Source of the DNA: Meghimatium bilineatum
Taxonomy: Eukaryota; Mollusca; Gastropoda; Stylommatophora; Philomycidae
Direction: 5' to 3'
DNA length: 64,000 nt
Assembly: GCA_034231615.1 (NCBI GenBank)
Contig: CM067317.1
Location: forward strand, 17,870,264-17,934,263
Shown here: positions 44,000 through 55,951 of the stretch, piece by piece
Position numbering within the stretch: position 1 is the stretch's first letter
Layout: each line of letters begins with the position of its first letter
Translations under genes and position numbers: made by a program
The notes under the pieces: model-generated
The model's input: the letters and a program-made list of their open reading frames with translations, nothing else
What the model was told of the DNA's origin: nothing
Database searches by the model: none

Positions 44000-44450
44000 G
44001 TCGATCTTACTTAGCTATTTGATAGCCACACTAGAACTTTACAATATTGTTTGTCGATATTGCTTAGTCATTTGATGGTTAGACTAGAACTTTATAAAAT
44101 ATTGCAATGGATTGATTGTTTATCAAACTGTGCATGATGTTTCTTTTCATGTCACATTGGAGTTGGCATATTATATAATATATTCATGTCCACCAATTTA
44201 GAATGTAATAGTAGACTTAACAATTCTGTTTCTTCGCTCTCCCCGTTCGTGGGGGTTTTCTTTGCTACTTTTGTAGGATACACACTATTGGAATATTCTG
44301 GTGCCGATTTTCGTGGTACTTGACGACTCACTCTTTAATTAACCTTGTATAACACTAGCTTGTTGTGAGTTCCGTGTGAGAAGAAAATACAGCAGCACTG
44401 TTTACATTCCATTAATATTGTTTGAGAAGACGAAAACTTTTCTGTGGTGG
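44000..44450. other. AT-rich sequence without recognisable feature
   Basis: A loose direct repeat around ACTTTACAATATTGTTTGTCG occurs at its start; nothing else. Confidence 0.4.
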
Positions 44451-44454
44451 AGTT

Positions 44455-44640
44455 TATTATCCCACTCGTATAGACTCAACGTAACCAAGAGGTCATACTG
44501 AAATTGGATGTGTCAGTACGAAAAGGGTAGATATCGCCGCAAAGATGTAAACCATTACACGGCGAATTTCAGTCTCCAGATTGACTGCTAATTGACAAGG
44601 ATTTACAAATCAATGCAGAAGAATCTCGCGTAGGAGACAA
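44455..44640 (+). repeat. SINE with (GAA)n tail, degenerate copy
   Basis: ACTGAAATTGGATGTGTCAG, ATATCGCCGCAAAGATGTAA and AATGCAGAAGAATC align with 41815-42095. Confidence 0.6.
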
Positions 44641-45111
44641 ACACACACAAACAATAACACACGGGCATCCTTCTTAAGAAACTCCTACTCGTTTATTATG
44701 TTGCCCTGGTTTGACGTTCTTAAGATGTATCATTAACATTTTAGTAAAAATCTGTAAATCGTGGAAATACAACTGTTGCGAATACTGGTTTTATGATGGT
44801 TGGTTGCTGATCCAGTGATCCATGCACTAATATCATTTGTCTCATTGCAGGGTGTGGTACATTCATATGCTTGTGAACTGTTGCTGCATTTCTAGACATG
44901 GGTTCTATTAATCTGGTGCTGAATAAAGAAACATGTTTCTAATATTTTCTAGGGTTGGACAATTAAATAATTGACAGTAAACAGTGTTTTATTTTTGAGT
45001 TCACAAACCGACACCATATAGTAAGTTGTTTTATGTCACCCTTGAAAGAAAATATTGCACCAACAAATATCTTCACAATGATGACTAACTTTGCCAAATA
45101 AAATAAGTATG

Positions 45112-45298
45112 ATATTTTTATACGCCGCCGAAGACGGGTGTGTTGGGCCATTGGCGCAAATAAAACGGTAACACAACACATTTCCATTCTCTGGACTTTA
45201 TCCTGCTGGAAATCTAGTAAGATCATGGTCCTGCTACAAAAGAGATTCATCAGGAGTTTGAGAATGAACGCTGAAGAAGAAGAAGAATATTTTTATAC
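45112..45298 (+). mobile_element. SINE with (GAA)n tail and 12-bp target duplication
   Basis: ATATTTTTATAC occurs at 45112-45123 and 45287-45298. The 163-bp insert (45124-45286) begins GCCGCCGAAGACGG and ends with GAA triplets. The target duplication fixes both ends of this form of the family. It has no protein frame. Confidence 0.88.
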
Positions 45299-45299
45299 C

Positions 45300-45600
45300 T
45301 CTAAATCCCGTTTTCATCAGATAAAGAAATGAATGTCAGAATAATATGTTTAACTGTCATTTGTGATATATTATCAAAGCCAGTGTGTACAATCATAACA
45401 TTAAAAATGCACATGATAATACCTATTTATTGGCACGTTACTACATATTAATGTGTGCTTATACAACTTTATTATACGGTTCTGAAACATGGACATCAGA
45501 ATACAAGCATGAAAGAATACTCATTATTTTTAATCTGAGCAGTCTTCTCAATACAATGGGCACTAGATAGCAAGATAGTTACAAATACACAGTTACTGCA
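45300..45600. other. AT-rich sequence without recognisable feature
   Basis: A short frame with LLYGSETWTSEYK (near 45467-45507) could be a tiny LINE trace, but the rest does not follow. Confidence 0.3.
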
Positions 45601-45605
45601 ATAGT

Positions 45606-46015
45606 TAAGGTTAACATTAATACCGTTAGTTAACATTAATACCGTTAGTTAACATTTTAATACCGTTAGTTAACATTAATACCGTTAGTTAACATTTTAA
45701 TACCGTTAGTTAACATTTTAATACCGTTAGTTAACATTAATACCGTTAGTTAACATTTTAATAGCGTTAGTTAACATTAATACCGTTAGCTAATATTAAT
45801 ACCGTTAGTTAACATTAATACCGTTAGTTAACATTAATACAGTTAGTTAACATTTATACCGTTAGTTAACATTTTAATACCGTTAGTTAACATTAATACC
45901 GTTAGTTAACATTTTAATACCGTTAGTTAACATTAATACCGTTAGTTAACATTAATACCGTTAGTTAACATTTATACCGTTAGTTAACATTAATACCGTT
46001 AGTTATCATTAATAC
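45606..46015 (+). repeat. 19/21-bp minisatellite, about 21 copies
   Basis: Two unit lengths alternate irregularly: TAATACCGTTAGTTAACAT and the same with two extra T. The palindrome GTTAAC is in nearly every unit. Confidence 0.95.
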
Positions 46016-46139
46016 GCAGGCAATAAGTTGTTGGATCATGTGCGAACAATGGATAGCAACATTGCACAACAGTCGGATGAGAACAGAGTTGGAGGAAAAC
46101 CACTACAAAGCAGTGTATGATGTACCTATAAGATAAACA

Positions 46140-46275
46140 TGCTATAGCTTAGGGGCCCCACGTTTCTGAGGGTCCCCGAAATATTTTTAAAATTTCACTA
46201 TCTATATACTTGTTAATTGTTAAAGGGCCCCATATCTCAAAGAGTTTAGGGCATTATCAAGTCTAAATCCGGCGC
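46140..46275 (-). mobile_element. hAT-like terminal fragment
   Basis: The reverse complement begins CAGCGCCGGATTTAGACTTG and contains GGGGCCC twice. This resembles a common hAT end. Flanking CTCCAGAG would be the target on that side. The other end is not found. Confidence 0.45.
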
Positions 46276-46389
46276 TGCTCCAGAGACACAAAGATGTAGG
46301 AAGGTACATTGAAAAACGTTTTCATTAAATTCAATAACGGCCTTTGTGTTGCTGGAGTAAGAAAGGGAAATAGAGAATAACGACACTTT

Positions 46390-46606
46390 TGTTTGGCATG
46401 CATGGTGTAAGAGCCGACTAGGAAGGTTTTGAGGATGGAATTGGCTGTCTCATCTCATAAAGTCTCAATGTATCAGAGCCTATAATGACGTCAAATTTGT
46501 CATGTCGATAGTCATAGCTATCGCAGGGTAGCTGTAAACAAGGATGATCTGACTACATCCTGATAATATGCAGGAGTTTGAGAACGAACGCAGAAAAAGA
46601 AGAAAC
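46390..46606 (+). repeat. SINE with (GAA)n tail, copy
   Basis: GTAAGAGCCGACTAGGAAGG, ATTGGCTGTCTCATC, CATCCTGATAATATGCAG and AGAACGAACGCAGAAAAAGA align with 41815-42095. Confidence 0.65.
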
Positions 46607-46642
46607 CCAACAGTCGGGACAAATATTTCAGATACCGAAACT

Positions 46643-46740
46643 CATGTAATCGGCACGGTGCAATATGGTGCAGATACTTTATTGGCATTCGACCAGACGC
46701 ATGTAATCGGCACGGTGCAATATGGTGCACATACTTTAGA
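46643..46740 (+). repeat. 57-bp tandem repeat, 1.7 copies
   Basis: ATGTAATCGGCACGGTGCAA and TATGGTGCA recur 57 bp apart. Confidence 0.85.
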
Positions 46741-46754
46741 AACAATTTTAGTAT

Positions 46755-46900
46755 ACATCATAGGTGAAAATATTAGACAGTTTGACAACCTGGCACGGCA
46801 AGGAAACAACAACTACTTTGAAACATAATACTGTGGATAGAGAGCTGCGGAGAGCCATGACCGCCTACGCCAGCCGGCATGGCACCTGATGATGATGATA
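46755..46900 (+). pseudogene. non-LTR retrotransposon C-terminal tail
   Basis: Reads KILDSLTTWHGKETTTTLKH, NTVDRELRRAMTAYASRHGT and two stops, then TGATGATGATGA. Very close to 26205-26395, and shorter. Same family. Confidence 0.82.
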
Positions 46901-46904
46901 CATC

Positions 46905-47980
46905 ATAGATATATACCAAATGTAAGTTGTTCCATTCCACAACACACCCGTAGGTATGCCGTCGCAAAAGAGGGATAATTAACTGAGAAGAAATATATTG
47001 TTTCATTGTTATTATTTTTTGCTGTCCTTTTTTAGAAAAAAATAATATTAAGGAGATTGCGGCGTTCTGGTTATTCTATCTTTATTTAAAAGTGTGTTTC
47101 CTGGTGATACGTCTCATATTCTGACTCCTTAAGGATGATGTTTATTAACTCCCCCCACCCCCTCCCCCACAGCTTAACGGGCTCGAGTATAACTAAAGTA
47201 ACAGCCACACGGAGTACCTTCATAAAACACACAACCACCCTGGCTTGTTAACATGCATTCACACATAAACACACACAGATATATATTCATACGTACATAT
47301 ACATATATAACCAAACACATACACATATTCATATTCATAAATACATACACACATACACACAGAAGAAATTATCCATATAATAAAGAGAGCTGCAGAAGAT
47401 ACATTTCGAAAGAACTAAAGATGTAATCGCATTAATTGAAACGAGGCGTAGTGATGCTAAATATGAATCAAACATAGATGGGCAATTAACAAATAACATA
47501 AAAGCAGAAATATAGAAAGGTATAATAATAATAGAGATTTAATTTCAAATTATAAATATAGACATAACATTAAAAAAAAAAGAAATGCATAATAAAACGT
47601 ATTCAGAGATATAGATATTTCAGGAAAAACGTAAATCGGTAATTGTATCATAGAATCAAATCAGGTGAATGCTTCCGATAAACACGAGCCAGGCATTCGG
47701 GCAGATAATTTAAATTATGGAAAGGGTCTGAAAGAAAGTTATATAATTAGATATTTTGAGAAAAAATAGAGAAATTAAGTAACAGAATTAGAAGTTACAG
47801 GTTACCGATATATTAAGCTGAATATTAGCAGTGAATAACATGATGTATGCAGGCATGCTAATATCACGTGTATAAATGTGCAGGAATAGAATATAGTATC
47901 TGCTACTAATATTGTATATGTCAGTCCTAAGTACAGGATCAAAGGTAACAGTGGATGTAGTATTTACTGAATTGTTTCAA
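46905..47980. other. AT-rich sequence with a CA/TA-rich tract
   Basis: A pyrimidine block (CTCCCCCCACCCCCTCCCCC) lies at about 47150-47170 and a CA/TA-rich tract at 47215-47360. No gene seen. Confidence 0.5.
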
Positions 47981-47989
47981 CAGTAGATG

Positions 47990-49725
47990 TAGTATATGAT
48001 TGATGGTTGTAAGAATGAATGTAGTGTATGATTAGTGGTTGTAACAAAAAATGTAGTGTATGATTAGTGGTTGCAACAGTTGATGTAGTGTTTGATTAGT
48101 GATTGCAACAGTTGATCAGTGTATGAGTAGTGGTTGCAACAGTTGATGTAGTGTTTGATTAGTGGTTGCAACAGTGGATTTAGTGTATGAGTAGTGGTTG
48201 CAACAGTTTATGTAGTGTACGATTAGTGGTTGCAACCTTGGATGTAGTGTATGATTAGTGGTTGCAACAGTTTATGTAGTGTACGATTAGTGGTTGCAAA
48301 AGTGGATGTAGTGTATGATTAGTGGTTGCAACAGTGGATTTAGTGTATGATTAGTGGTTGCAACAGTTTATGTAGTGTATGATTAGTGGTTGCAACAGTT
48401 GATGTAGTGTATGATTAGTGGTTGCAACAGTTTATGTAGTGTATGATTAGTGGTTGCAAAAGTGGATGAAGTGTATGAGTAGTTTTTGCAACTGTTTATG
48501 TAGTGTATGACTAGTGGTTGCAACAGTTTATGTAGTGTATTATTAGTGGTTGCAACAGTGGATGTAGTGTATGAGTAGTTTTTGCAACTGTTTATGTAGT
48601 GTATGACTAGTGGTTGCAACAGTTTATGTAGTGTATTATTAGTGGTTGCAACAGTGGATGTAGTGTATGAGTAGTTTTTGCAACTGTTTATGTAGTGTAT
48701 GTTTAGTGGTTGCAACAGTTTATGTAGTGTATGATTAGTGGTTGCAACAGTTTATGTAGTGTATGATTACTGGTTGCAACAGTGGATGTAGTGTATGATT
48801 AGTAGTTGCAACAGTGGATTCAGTGTATGATTAGTGGTTGCAACAGTTTATGTAGTGTATGATTAGTGGTTGCAACAGTGGATGTAGTGTATGAGTAGTT
48901 TTTGCAACAGTTTATGTAGTGTATGTTTAGTGGTTGCAACAGTTTATGTAGTGTATGATTACTGGTTGCAACAGTGGATGTAGTGTATGAGTAGTTTTTG
49001 CAACAGTTTATGTAGTGTATGTTTAGTGGTTGCAACAGTTTATGTAGTGTATGTTTAGTGGTTGCAACAGTTTATGTAGTGTATGTTTAGTGGTTGCAAC
49101 AGTTTATGTAGTGTATGATTAGTGGTTGCAACAGTTTATGTAGTGTATGATTACTGGTTGCAACAGTGGATGTAGTGTATGATTAGTAGTTGCAACAGTG
49201 GATGTAGTGTATGATTATTGGTTGGATTAGTGGATGTAGTGCATTATTAGTGGTTGCAACAGTGGATGTAGTGTATGATTAGTGGTTGCAACAGTTTATG
49301 TAGTGTATGATTACTGGTTGCAACAGTGGATGTAGTGTATGATTAGTGGTTGCAACAGTAGATGTAGTGTATGATTAGTGGTTGCATCAGTGGATGTAGT
49401 GTATGATTAGTGGTTGCAACAGAAGATGTAGTGTATGATTAGTGGTTGCATCAGTGGATGTAGTGTATGATTAGTGGTTGCATCAGTGGATGTAGTGTAT
49501 GATTAGTGGTTGCATCAGTGGATGTAGTGTATGATTAGTGGTTGCATCAGTGGATGTAGTGTATGATTAGTGGTTGCATCACTGGATGTAGTGTATGATT
49601 AATGGTTGCAACAGAAGATGTAGTGTATGATTAGTGGTTGCATCAGTGGATGTATTGTATGATTAGTGGTTGCAGCAGTGGATGTATTGTATGATTAGTG
49701 GTTGCATTAGTGGATGTATTATGTG
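47990..49725 (+). repeat. 32-bp satellite array, about 54 copies
   Basis: The unit is GATGTAGTGTATGATTAGTG plus GTTGCAACAGTG with frequent TTTATG and TGAGTAGTTTTTG variants. Three units make 96 bp, so long minus-strand frames (48383-48715, 48820-49035) repeat every 32 residues and are not genes. Later units (49380-49700) carry a GCATCAG variant. Confidence 0.97.
48492..48683 (+). repeat. 96-bp higher-order repeat inside the 32-bp satellite
   Basis: Blocks of three different 32-bp variants start at 48492, 48588 and 48684, exactly 96 bp apart, and the first two complete blocks are identical by eye. Confidence 0.8.
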
Positions 49726-49729
49726 AGGA

Positions 49730-50030
49730 ATTGGTGTACATCATATGTAATATTTGAACAATGTCTGTAATAGGTGATGTATTAAAGAAGTAATTGTTTT
49801 CCCGGGGTCTTTAGCAGGAAATGAAAAAGTCTTGTTAGATAAATCCTGTATGTTTTATGCAAAAAATGCAATCCTATCTGGATTATTTTAAGTCGTTTGA
49901 CAATTCAAAGAATGAGACGCTGAATCTCTGATTCTCCTGTATCAAAGATCTCCAATGATGACATCATTAAGATAGTAACCATGCCCATATAACCAGTGGC
50001 TGACTGAAAGTGAGCCAAATAATGGCAACA
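49730..50030. other. unrecognised spacer
   Basis: No feature seen between the satellite and a degenerate SINE. Confidence 0.4.
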
Positions 50031-50212
50031 CTGTGATCTGTTTTGTAGGTAGAAATAATCAGGTATTGTTATGTTGGCTATTCTCAAAGCGAATGTGTTA
50101 GACAGAAAGACATACATCACATCCAAACTGAAAACCCTCACATTCGCATTCTGTACTTCGGATTAAACCCTACTAACAAGAGTTTGAAAACGAGCACTAA
50201 TGACGAAAACAA
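50030..50212 (+). repeat. very degenerate GAA-family SINE
   Basis: GCGAATGTGTTAGACAG, TCGCATTCTGTACTTCGGA and GTTTGAAAACGAGCACTAA align with the 3' half of 41815-42095. Confidence 0.4.
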
Positions 50213-50360
50213 TAACTTAAAAACTATGACTGGTTTTATACCATAATTATGCATGCCACCAGGTGACATGCATCTGTTTTATGTAAATATTCACGTTTGT
50301 ATGTGTTCTAATTTATGACATCTGCCGCTTAATCTTACATGATTGCGTTTTGTTCCGAAA

Positions 50361-50412
50361 GGGGGGGGGGGTTGTATGCCTTCATTAATCTAGTTAACGT
50401 AATTTATGTTTA
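50361..50412 (+). repeat. G11 run with GTAATTTATG
   Basis: Eleven G are followed 35 bases later by AACGTAATTTATGTT. Same G-run family. Confidence 0.45.
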
Positions 50413-50414
50413 TC

Positions 50415-50880
50415 ATACCATCTGTGGGACGCACATCAAACACATGTATTTGCATGTTCCCTAGTTAAGGGAAGAACTCACTACACAAATGGTTGATACA
50501 ACAATACTAAACCTGATTCCCTGTGACTTTATGCGGGAGAACATTATAGACTAACTACATCTAATAAACACAATGTGATTTTGAATGAAGGAGTGTTAAA
50601 TACGTTTAGTTTAACAACATGTGGTAGATATACGTGGAACGGCAGCAAGACATAGCATGTTACAACTAAAATGTAATTTGGAAAGGTGAAATGTTACATA
50701 ATGAATGAACGAAATAAAGTATCTAGACATAAAATGCAAAACTAAAATAGCCATTTACCAAGGTTAATAAAGTTTGTTAGGAGTTTGTGTGCAATGACTT
50801 ATGTTAGTGTTTCTTTACAAATATGGAAGTTATTTTAGCTGCCATTGATTAGTCTAGAGCTAAATATTGACATGTTGATT
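50415..50880. other. AT-rich sequence without recognisable feature
   Basis: Nothing recognised. Confidence 0.4.
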
Positions 50881-50885
50881 CATCA

Positions 50886-51020
50886 TAATCAAGTGCCATC
50901 TCCGCAACGAAGGTTGGTTGCAACGGATCTCCAAAATTCCCTGTCTCTTGTCTTGGTCGTGCACTCTGCTAGACTGTGACCTGTCCATCGTGTGATGTTA
51001 CTCTCCCACTTGCATCTCTG
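50886..51020 (-). pseudogene. non-LTR retrotransposon C-terminal tail
   Basis: On the minus strand the frame reads RCKWESNITRWTGHSLAECT, then TKTRDREFWRSVATNLRCGD and GT-stop. The W-x-x-N-I-x-x-W-T-G, TRDR-x-x-WR and GDGT end blocks are typical of RTE-type ORF ends. Only about 40 codons remain. Confidence 0.75.
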
Positions 51021-51089
51021 ATTGATTATGCTGATTAGTATAGTGCTAAATATTGACATGTTGATTTCATGAAATAATGAAATCCCTAG

Positions 51090-51140
51090 CACGTTGGTTC
51101 TTAAACAGTGATCCGTGGATCCTTCTAGGGTCCACTTGGT
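51090..51140 (+). mobile_element. possible hAT left terminus
   Basis: CACGTTGGTTCTTAAACAGT followed by GATCCGTGGATCC resembles the CAGTGGTTCTTAA ... GTCCGTGGACC starts of hAT elements. The other end was not found. Confidence 0.3.
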
Positions 51141-51144
51141 TCTC

Positions 51145-51606
51145 TCTGATGTCAAGGGCACATCATTAGCTCCGACCGTAACTAATACTGTTAATACTAC
51201 TTCACATCTCAGTAATACGTATTCTAGATCTAGTCAAGCTCTAACGCTGATGACATTTGTAGCAATTAGAGGAACGCCAGAGCTGATAACGAGCTAAACA
51301 AAGATGATGTGTAACCACAGTCGCAAAAAAGAGTTGTATTCAGTGTTGGTTATATAGATACATAACCAACGTGTCTGAAGATATCAGGCAAAGTGGGTTG
51401 TGCCGCAGCAACATAGAACGTAGAGGAGATATAATTATACGGTCATTTGTCATATATCGGTATTCGGGCGAATGGTCATGCTAATAAATGTACATTAACA
51501 TGTGGACACTTCTTTTATGAATATTTGCGCATAGTTATATCCGAGCACATTTTATGTTAATGCGCGGGCATGCGCACACACACATATATAAATAACATGT
51601 GTATAT

Positions 51607-51647
<41 letters not shown>

Positions 51648-52180
51648 GCATGTAGATTTAAGTGTTAGAACCTTTCATACATTTATATGTGTTCATGCTC
51701 AATGACAAAGTGTAGTTAGGCCTGAGTCAATTTGACGTGTTTCGTAGCCTCATAATTGGCTCCTCCCATTAATATGTAGATGTTAAAATGCTATATATCT
51801 GCTGTTATTACTTTGTTTTCGTAAACTGTCTGGCATTATATGGCTATGGTATAGTTCATGTGCATATGTATTTATATATGTGTTTATGGTATTATTTGTG
51901 AGTTCAGTAATGCTACGAGATATTACTCCAGATATTGTCCCGTTTGCTAGAATAACCTGTATTTTTCATGTCATAGCTGAATGTATTTGTCAGCTGTTGC
52001 TGTGGTTTTTTTTGTCATTGTCGTACATCTCAGGAAGAATGAACTTATATATTGTGTACTACATAATCGTTCAGCTACTAGTGTAGTGTACTAGAGTCGA
52101 GACTTTTATTCATTATAATTCATGTTGAAGGAGATTGACTTATGATATGAGTATGTACATTTAGGTAAATTATCTCATCA
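51145..52180. other. AT-rich sequence with (AT)n microsatellite
   Basis: A (TA)n tract lies at about 51611-51642. No gene seen. Confidence 0.45.
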
Positions 52181-52184
52181 TTCT

Positions 52185-52222
52185 CTCTCCCTTTCTCTCT
52201 CCCTCTCTCTCTCTCTCTCACA
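52185..52222 (+). repeat. CT simple-sequence tract
   Basis: TCTCTCTC with CCCTTT interruptions. Confidence 0.9.
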
Positions 52223-52287
52223 CTTTATGTATATGTTATTTATTTTTTATCTTTTCCGTTGTGGATGTATGTGTTGAGCTGTTTATC

Positions 52288-52439
52288 AAACAAAAAAACT
52301 CGTGTATTCATGTTTACGTGGGAACTTCCTAGTTTGTCAAAATAAAAATTCGTGTATTAATGTTTACGTGTGAACTTCCTAGTTTGTCAAACAAAAAACT
52401 CGTGTATTCATGTTTACGTGTGAACTTGCTAATTTGTCC
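52288..52439 (+). repeat. 51-bp tandem repeat, three copies
   Basis: Units share TCGTGTATTCATGTTTACGT and GAACTTCCTAGTTTGTC. Confidence 0.9.
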
Positions 52440-52645
52440 GCCGAAGTCCGACGCTCATATGGATTTCATCAATGATATGTACTGTGGTCACCAGCCCCGA
52501 GACAAGGCCGTAGAGTGTGTCTGTCAGAGTTGTTTCTGGTAGCCATATTTGCATTATTGTGGTTAGGTACAGTGGGCAGTTCGGCAAAATAGGTTCAGTG
52601 TTTTCTGGAAATTGTCCACAGCGGCACAATTCGGTGACACCAACT
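52429..52645 (-). pseudogene. non-LTR retrotransposon, C-terminal zinc-knuckle fragment
   Basis: The minus strand reads ELCRCGQFPENTEPILPNCP, LYLTTIMQIWLPETTLTDTL and YGLVSGLVTTVHIIDEIHMS. It is the same C-terminal arrangement as 16684-17050: C-x-C-G, then H-I-L-x-x-C-P (H replaced by P), the W-P block and a final hydrophobic helix. The knuckle cannot bind zinc as read. No upstream domain. Confidence 0.75.
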
Positions 52646-52804
52646 CCACATTCTGGTATATTTGAACCGGTGTTTCCATCTAGTGTTGCATGATGTTCTC
52701 ATTGTATTAAACATTGTTTGTCACTTTCTACCAGCATTTTTGGGTCGAAACGTCGTTTGTGTTGCATAGGAGAGTACAATGTTTATACACATTTGGATAT
52801 TATT

Positions 52805-53147
52805 TCTAGAAATGTAAGTCTGGATATTGTGTTGTTGAAATGTAAGACTGGATATTGTGTTGTAGAAATGTAAGACTGGATATTGTGTTGTAGAAATGTA
52901 AGACTGGATATTGTGTTGTTGAAATGTAAGACTGGATATTGTGTTGTAGAAATGTAAGACTGGATATTGTGTTGTAGAAATGTAAGACTGGATATTGTGT
53001 TGTTGAAATGTAATACTGGATATTGTGTTATTGAAATGTAAGACTGGATATTGTGTTGTTGAAATGTAAGACTGGATATTGTGTTGTTGAAATGTAAGAC
53101 TGGATATTGTGTTGTTGAAATGTAAGACTGGATATTGTGTTGTTGAC
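52805..53147 (+). repeat. 28-bp minisatellite, about twelve copies
   Basis: GAAATGTAAGACTGGATATT plus GTGTTGTT with GTAGAAATG variants. A 142-codon minus-strand frame (period 28 residues) is produced by three-unit periodicity. Confidence 0.96.
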
Positions 53148-53189
53148 AATTACTTCCAGTCTTTACTAGATCATCTCATATCTCCTTGA

Positions 53190-54250
53190 GTGGTCTACAC
53201 TCCACTGGAGCTAGCTGGTCTGCTATTTCATTTCCCCTGAGTTGTGAGTGGTCTACACTCCACTGGAGCTAGCTGGTCTGCTATTTAATTTCCCCTGAGT
53301 TGTGAGTGGTCTACACTCCACTGGAGCTAGCTGGTCTGCTATTTCATTTCCCCTGAGTTGTGAATGATCAAACCTCCACTGGAGCTAGCTGGTCTGCTAT
53401 TTAATTTCCCCTGAGTTGTGAGTGATCAAACCTCCACTGGAGCTAGCTGGTCTGCTATTTAATTTCCCCTGAGTTGTGAGTGGTCTACACTCCACTGGAG
53501 CTAGCTGGTCTGCTATTTCATTTCCCCTGAGTTGTGAATGATCAAACCTCCACTGGAGCTAGCTGGTCTGCTATTTAATTTCCCCTGAGTTGTGAGTGAT
53601 CAAACCTCCACTGGAGCTAGCTGGTCTGCTATTTAATTTCCCCTGAGTTGTGAGTGGTCTACACTCCACTGGAGCTAGCTGGTCTGCTATTTAATTTCCC
53701 CTGAGTTGTGAGTGGTCTACACTCCACTGGAGCTAGCTGGTCTGCTATTTCATTTCCCCTGAGTTGTGAGTGATCAAACCTCCACTGGAGCTAGCTGGTC
53801 TGCTATTTAATTTCCCCTGAGTTGTGAGTGATCAAACCTCCACTGGAGCTAGCTGGTCTGCTATTTAATTTCCCCTGAGTTGTGAGTGGTCTACACTCCA
53901 CTGGAGCTAGCTGGTCTGCTATTTAATTTCCCCTGAGTTGTGAGTGGTCTACACTCCACTGGAGCTAGCTATTCTGCTATTTAATTTCCCCTGAGTTGTG
54001 AGTGGTCTACACTCCACTGGGGCTAGCTTTTCAGATATCTTATTTTCCCTTAGCTGTGAGTGATCAAACCTCCACTGTATCTAGCTGGTCAGCTATTTCA
54101 TTTCAACGGAGTTGTGTGTGATCAAACCTCCACTGTATCTAGCTGGTCAGCTATTTCATTTCATCTGAGTTGTGAGTCGTCAAACCCCCACTGTATCTAG
54201 CTGGTCAGCTATTTCATTTCCCTTGAGTTGTCAGTGGTCTAAACTCCTCT
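53190..54250 (+). repeat. 58-bp satellite array with two unit types, about 18 copies
   Basis: All units share GGAGCTAGCTGGTCTGCTAT and TTCCCCTGAGTTGTGA. Type A has GTGGTCTACACTCC, type B GTGATCAAACCTCC. The order runs roughly A A A B B A B B A A B B A A A then diverged B units after 54050. The left units are nearly identical while the right end is decayed. Confidence 0.95.
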
Positions 54251-54259
54251 GGAGAACTA

Positions 54260-55945
54260 TTTATTTTACTTGGTTAACGAGTTGAGCTAGTAGTGGTTTT
54301 ATGGCATTTATGTATAGAGTGTGTGTAAGTTCTGGTGGGCTTGTTAAATGGGATTTTATTTTTTTAAGGTTCAATATGGTTTCTTCCTCCTGGTAAAATG
54401 ATACCAACAGCACAAAACATGTGAACAATTCCCTTTATCTTTCAGGGATTGAAATATCTTACCCACTTTAATTATTTTATTTAATATAAACATCAAGGTA
54501 TGGTAGTTCTGTACAAAGTTGTGCTAAATATATTCTAATGCTATTGATTGGAAACTGAATATTGTCACATTCTTTCAACATTTCTAAAAATGCACAAAAC
54601 AAAAACAAATGAACACTTAAAGAAAGTGGGACGGCAAACAAACAACAGAAATGGATCAGATACGCTTCAATGAAATTCAAATACTCATAATGCATTCAAT
54701 CGATAACAATTGAAGAGGCATCGGACTCGAGAAAGCAACATACAGAATATAAAATACACCTAACTGTTTAGTGAATATATGATTATGGTAGAGATAAAAG
54801 TGCGCAACAGTGTTGAGGAACATATGCAGATGTTAGAAATGCAGTTGTATAATAGTGTTTATAAACATATAAAGCAAATATTGAAGATCAACTCTCTATA
54901 TCTGCCGTCTAAAATATATTAATTTTACTATCTTATATTATAGAAATATTTCGTACGGTAGCGATCAATCAATACAAATATTCATCGAGCAGATCTAGAC
55001 GTGCTTAGTCTCCCCCGCGCCCTGGTAAATATTGACTTGGATGCAGCCTAATTGTTTCTTTTAGATCACTATTGTCCATTCACATTCTTGTGAACACTTT
55101 TGAATTTTTGTATCTAAATCCAAACTGCTTGATAATTGGTTCTTATATTTTCCACATTGTGCTATAGTATTCATGACCTTAATAAAATATTATTTTGCCA
55201 TGCAAATGTATCTACCTAGAGGGATCTTTTCGTCATACTACTGTTCATTCATATCACTCCATCTGTACACAAATATATAATGTTAGCAGTAAATATTTAT
55301 GTTGCAAGAGATTTAAATCATATTTTAATTGCACCAATGTAGTTTGCACGTTATTATTATACCCCATTGTTCTGTGCTTGTCTACTATTTAAATCGGTAT
55401 GGTGAAAAGGGAACTAGTGTGTTATTAGCCCAACTCCTGTTTAGAAGTAATTGGCATATTTTTAAATGTATTCAAGTTATTGCTGCATAACGTATGTTTC
55501 TGATCACACATTATATCAGTAACGTGTTTACTGTGCACATGTATTAACTATGACGAAGGTTACTGTAGTACTGTACATAGACTTCTTTACGGAATCTACA
55601 AGATTTCGTTTATATGAGAGCATCAATAAACCTGAAGCTAGGTTGCACGTGCTGTAGATATACTTTTTTTTAAAGAACAAAACTATTGGATGGAAGTAAG
55701 ATGACGTTGAGAACATACAGTGTCAGACAAGGACGGAAAACAGCGAGACGGAAGATATTGGCACCATTTACATCAAACAAATATGTCCCCCTACAATACT
55801 GAAAGTAAAGATTTAAAAAAGTTGTGCTATTGATATTGAAAATAAGACTTTTTGGAAAGTTGTAAGATGTGCTGGTTTTATACTTTATTGCAAAACTGTT
55901 TGAGCATGGGGTGTAGTCTGTGAATAATACATGTATACTGAATGA
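54260..55945. other. 1.7-kb AT-rich sequence without recognisable feature
   Basis: No gene, RNA or tandem array recognised on either strand. Confidence 0.35.
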
Positions 55946-55951
55946 TACTGA

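Noticed and set aside
48383-49035. Minus-strand frames of 71-110 codons
   Set aside because: They arise because three 32-bp satellite units equal 96 bp, a multiple of three.
52721-53149. 142-codon minus-strand frame with repeated STTQYPVLHF
   Set aside because: Produced by the 28-bp minisatellite (three units equal 84 bp).
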